Origin: Pseudomonas sp. B21-040
Lineage (GTDB): Bacteria; Pseudomonadota; Gammaproteobacteria; Pseudomonadales; Pseudomonadaceae
Length of the DNA stretch: 64,000 nucleotides
Direction: 5' to 3'
Assembly: GCF_024748695.1 (NCBI RefSeq)
Contig: NZ_CP087176.1
Span: 365,501-429,500, forward strand
Both the position numbers and the translations under genes were made by a program. Under the pieces are notes generated by a model. It did not search any database. It was not told the DNA's origin and saw nothing but the letters and a program-made list of their open reading frames with translations. This document shows positions 57,278 to 64,000 of the stretch, in pieces. The number at the start of each line of letters is the position of its first letter. The stretch's first letter is position 1.

Positions 57278-58378
57278 ATGCAGACACTCAAGGTCGATCT
57301 AGGCGAGCGCAGCTACCCGATTCACATTGGCGAAGGTTTGTTGGATCAACCCGAGCTGCTGGTCCCGCATATTCGTGGTCGGCAAGTAGCGATCATCTCC
57401 AACGAGACCGTAGCACCGCTCTACCTCGAGCGTCTGACCCGCAGTCTGGCGCAGTTCTCGGTGATTTCCGTGGTGCTGCCCGATGGCGAAGCCTTCAAGA
57501 CCTGGGAAACCCTGCAACTGATTTTCGACGGTCTGCTGACCGCACGGCACGACCGCCGCACCACGGTGATCGCGCTCGGTGGCGGTGTGATTGGTGACAT
57601 GGCCGGCTTTGCTGCCGCCTGCTACCAGCGCGGCGTCGATTTCATCCAGGTGCCGACCACGCTGCTGTCGCAAGTCGACTCTTCGGTCGGTGGCAAGACT
57701 GGTATCAACCATCCGCTGGGCAAGAACATGGTCGGCGCGTTCTATCAGCCGAACGTGGTGCTGATCGATACCGCGACCCTCAATACCCTGCCGGCCCGCG
57801 AACTGTCCGCCGGGCTTGCCGAAGTCATCAAGTACGGGCTGATCTGCGACGAGCCGTTCCTGACCTGGCTCGAAGAAAACGTTGATCGCCTGCGCGCCCT
57901 GGATCAAGTCGCCCTGACCTACGCCATCGAGCGCTCTTGCGCGGCCAAGGCGGCGGTGGTCGGTGCCGACGAGAAAGAGACCGGCGTACGTGCCACATTG
58001 AACCTCGGTCATACGTTCGGTCACGCCATCGAAACCCATATGGGCTATGGTGTCTGGCTTCACGGTGAAGCGGTCGCTGCTGGCACCGTAATGGCGTTGG
58101 AAATGTCCGCGCGCCTGGGCTGGATCAGCGAGCAAGAGCGTGATCGTGGCATCCGCCTGTTCCAGCGTGCCGGACTGCCGGTCATTCCGCCTGAGGAAAT
58201 GACCGAAGCCGATTTCCTTGAACACATGGCAATTGACAAGAAAGTGATCGACGGTCGTTTGCGCCTGGTGCTGCTGCGCCACATGGGCGAAGCGGTGGTG
58301 ACCGACGATTATCCGAAAGAGATTTTACAGGCCACGCTGGGAGCGGATTACCGCGCCCTGGCTCAGCTTAAAGGTTAA
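57278..58378 (+). CDS. aroB: 3-Dehydroquinate synthase
   Basis: Second step of the shikimate pathway, converting DAHP to 3-dehydroquinate with NAD+ and a divalent metal; 366 aa. Motifs: [24 protein letters not shown] (NAD site), [41 protein letters not shown] (metal Glu) and [12 protein letters not shown] (metal His residues). About 150 bases separate it from aroK; no hairpin terminator stands out there. Confidence 0.96.
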   Translation: MQTLKVDLGERSYPIHIGEGLLDQPELLVPHIRGRQVAIISNETVAPLYLERLTRSLAQFSVISVVLPDGEAFKTWETLQLIFDGLLTARHDRRTTVIALGGGVIGDMAGFAAACYQRGVDFIQVPTTLLSQVDSSVGGKTGINHPLGKNMVGAFYQPNVVLIDTATLNTLPARELSAGLAEVIKYGLICDEPFLTWLEENVDRLRALDQVALTYAIERSCAAKAAVVGADEKETGVRATLNLGHTFGHAIETHMGYGVWLHGEAVAAGTVMALEMSARLGWISEQERDRGIRLFQRAGLPVIPPEEMTEADFLEHMAIDKKVIDGRLRLVLLRHMGEAVVTDDYPKEILQATLGADYRALAQLKG

Positions 58379-58388
58379 TAAGATCCCG

Positions 58389-59978
58389 ATGACTAGTTTG
58401 CATGCCGACGAGGCTTTCCTCGGCCATTACCAGTTAAGTCATGACCCTTTTGCTCCACGGGTGCCTGGCTTCAAATTTTTCCCGGCCCAGCGCAAACCGG
58501 TGCTGGGGCAACTGCATCACCTGGCGCGTTACAGCCAGTTGCTGCTGGTGGTCACCGGTCCGCAAGGCAGTGGCAAGACCCTGTTGCGCCAGGCCCTGGT
58601 AGCCAGCACCAATAAGCAGTCGGTGCAGAGTGTTGTGGTTTCCGCTCGCGGTGCTGGCGATTCGGCGGGCATCTTGCGCCAGGTGGCTCAAGCGCTGAAC
58701 GTCGAGCAAACCGAGATCGGTGCAATCCTGGCGCAGGTGGTCCAACTGGCGTTGACCGGCCAGGAAGTCTATTTGCTGGTGGATGACGCCGAGCATCTCG
58801 ACGAGTCCGCGCTGGAGGCCCTGATGGCCCTGGCCGCTGGCGCACCGGAAGGTCGTCCGCACGTTTTCCTGTTTGGCGAGTCGTCGCTGATCGCTCAACT
58901 TGAGGCGCTGAGCCTTGAGGAAGAGCGTTTCCACGTCATCGAATTGCAGCCTTACACCGAAGAAGAAACCCGCGAATACCTGGAGCAACGCCTCGAAGGC
59001 GCCGGCCGGGGTATCGAACTTTTCACCGCGGATCAGATCTCTGATATTCACGAAAGCTCCGACGGTTGGCCTGGCAACATCAACCAGGTCGCCCGCGATG
59101 CAATGATCGAAGCCATGATTGCCAGCCGCTCAGCGGTGAAGCGTCCAAGTATGGGGTTCAACATGCCGAAGAAACACGTGTTGGCGATTTCCGCCGTTGT
59201 CGTGGTCGCGGTAGCCGCCGCCTGGTTGATGCCGGGCCGCAGCAAAGCACCGACCACCGGCGCACCTGCCAACGAACAGGCACAACTGCCACTGGGTCAG
59301 GGGTCGCCACAACCTGGCGGCGGTGCGCCATCCGTCGAATTCGCCGGTAACTCGCAGCCGATGCCATTGCCGCTGGTCGGCAACTCGCAACCGGTCATGC
59401 GCGGTCCGTTGGCCGAAGCGGCCGGGGGCATCACTGAGGGCGACGACGGCGTGCCGGTCGAGGGTTCCAGCGCTACACCGCCAACCGTGACCACCATCGC
59501 CCCGCCAGCGGGCATTCAGCCAGGGCCCGCACCGACGCCAGCCGCCAAACCGGTGCCTGCGCCGACCCAGGTAGCAACGGCCAAGCCTGCGCCAGTGCCT
59601 GTTGCCAAGCCTGCCGCGGCATCGGCGCCAGCCAAGCCCGCTGTAGCCGCCAAGCCTGCCGAGAAACCAGCCCCCGCTGCCAAGGCTGCTGGCGGCACGT
59701 GGTATGCCGGGCAACCGACGAGCAACTACGTGGTACAGATCCTCGGCACCAGCTCCGAAACGACTGCGCAAAACTTCGTGAAAGAACAGGGTGGCGAGTA
59801 CCGTTATTTCAAGAAAGTCCTCAACGGCAAGCCGTTGTATGTCATCACCTACGGTAACTTCGCCAACCGCGATGCAGCCGTTACCGCTATCAAGGCCTTG
59901 CCAGCGAAGGTTCAGGCTGGTAAACCTTGGCCTCGCACTGTCGCCAGCGTCCAACAGGAACTGGCAACAACTCGCTGA
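58389..59978 (+). CDS. DamX-like AAA ATPase/SPOR-domain protein
   Basis: Fusion-type protein of 529 aa. Residues about 15-250 form an ExeA-like AAA+ domain (FFPAQRKPVLGQLHHL, Walker A TGPQGSGKTLL, Walker B YLLVDDAEHLDE). A membrane segment follows (KKHVLAISAVVVVAVAAAWLM, about 258-280), then a long Pro/Ala/Lys-rich periplasmic linker and a C-terminal SPOR domain (about 447-520) for septal peptidoglycan. In enterobacteria the aroB-linked gene is damX, a division protein that lacks an intact ATPase. Here the Walker motifs look complete. Starts 10 bases after aroB. Confidence 0.9.
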   Translation: MTSLHADEAFLGHYQLSHDPFAPRVPGFKFFPAQRKPVLGQLHHLARYSQLLLVVTGPQGSGKTLLRQALVASTNKQSVQSVVVSARGAGDSAGILRQVAQALNVEQTEIGAILAQVVQLALTGQEVYLLVDDAEHLDESALEALMALAAGAPEGRPHVFLFGESSLIAQLEALSLEEERFHVIELQPYTEEETREYLEQRLEGAGRGIELFTADQISDIHESSDGWPGNINQVARDAMIEAMIASRSAVKRPSMGFNMPKKHVLAISAVVVVAVAAAWLMPGRSKAPTTGAPANEQAQLPLGQGSPQPGGGAPSVEFAGNSQPMPLPLVGNSQPVMRGPLAEAAGGITEGDDGVPVEGSSATPPTVTTIAPPAGIQPGPAPTPAAKPVPAPTQVATAKPAPVPVAKPAAASAPAKPAVAAKPAEKPAPAAKAAGGTWYAGQPTSNYVVQILGTSSETTAQNFVKEQGGEYRYFKKVLNGKPLYVITYGNFANRDAAVTAIKALPAKVQAGKPWPRTVASVQQELATTR

Positions 59979-60329
59979 AGATTCGGCGGCCTTACCCAGG
60001 CCGCCTCTCCAAGCACCTCAAAATTTCTACAAGTGCGCGCCGTCTCTACAGACTGCGTGCCTTGTGGTGTCTGCGTCACAGTAGTCTTTGAGTCGTTGCA
60101 GTCAAAATTAAAAAAAGTTTTGACTAGCACAGCAGATCGCTTTAAACCTTTCACAAATGCGACATAGATTTGCGACATTTCGTCGTCAAATTTGTGAGCG
60201 TAAGTGTCGGTGTGTACAATGACCTCCCTTTTGCCCCCGCAAAGCTGGCATACGTTCGGCGCGGACGGTAACTGATTGAATTGAAAAGAAATTTGCCTCG
60301 GTAAGAGGCAGCCTGGTGAGAAAGTGTCT
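59979..60329. other. Regulatory region upstream of gltB
   Basis: About 350 bases with no supported gene. It begins with a ggcggcc/ggccgcc hairpin (59984-60004) just after the damX-like stop, without a T-run. An AT-rich patch follows with gtcaaaa...ttttgac (about 60101-60124). The octamer tgcgacat occurs twice in direct orientation (about 60157 and 60168), shortly before the promoter. Confidence 0.6.
60192..60220 (+). promoter_or_regulatory. Putative sigma70 promoter of gltB
   Basis: TTGTGA (60192-60197), exactly 17 bases, TACAAT (60215-60220); a good match to consensus about 110 bases before the gltB ATG. Two direct tgcgacat repeats lie 20-35 bases upstream of the -35 and could be activator sites. 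Confidence 0.7.

Positions 60330-64000
<3,671 letters not shown>

Overview
The window is a GC-rich chromosomal segment from a Pseudomonas of the fluorescens/putida type. The evidence is the class II PHA locus (phaC1-phaZ-phaC2-phaD with phaI-phaF), the Pseudomonas-style hut cluster with two hutH paralogues and a HutXWV ABC transporter, the pilMNOPQ-aroK-aroB-damX-like-gltB order, and many REP-type palindromes. From about 12.4 kb on the gene order is the conserved one of Pseudomonas chromosomes. Almost all genes are housekeeping or core metabolic. No rRNA, tRNA, CRISPR array, prophage or insertion sequence with a transposase was seen.

Layout. 1-10.5 kb: distal part of the hut operon, all on +. 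It runs from a truncated NCS1 (urocanate-type) permease through hutXWV, hutH1 and hutH2, a histidine permease, hutI and hutG, so uptake and the path histidine to urocanate to glutamate are nearly complete; hutU, hutC and hutF must lie upstream. 10.5-13.4 kb: a small accessory patch with an AT-rich orphan gene (-), an orphan choline/betaine-type binding protein and an HSL-family esterase. 13.4-22.4 kb: pip-dtd, opgGH (periplasmic glucans) and a polar amino-acid ABC transporter. 22.5-31.0 kb (-): an HBM-type chemoreceptor, rsmE, tatCBA, hisE/hisI and ubiB-ubiJ-ubiE. 31.2-38.3 kb: the PHA locus, with phaI-phaF on + converging with phaD, phaC2, phaZ and phaC1 on -. 38.6-46.2 kb (-): a DUF971 protein, hslVU, a SPOR protein, argS and priA. 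46.3-48.9 kb (+): rpmE, a secreted nuclease and malic enzyme. 49-51.5 kb (-): ponA, divergent from pilMNOPQ, aroK, aroB and a damX-like gene (+). The window ends inside gltB.

Most notable observations. (1) HutH1 lacks exactly the Ala-Ser-Gly triad that makes the MIO cofactor of histidine ammonia-lyase and has lost other active-site residues, yet is otherwise full length. (2) A 264-bp set of nested perfect inverted repeats sits between tatB and tatC and would bury the tatC ribosome-binding site and start codon in a 31-bp stem. (3) Two single-base frame disruptions fall in homopolymers, in phaC2 (G4) and at the start of the amino-acid ABC permease (A7). These may be real, slippage-corrected or sequencing errors. 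(4) Several intergenic palindrome families (REP doublets and a ~110-135-bp element with three copies plus a solo end) punctuate the operons. I found no clear new multi-gene system; HutH1 and the tat palindrome are the best leads.
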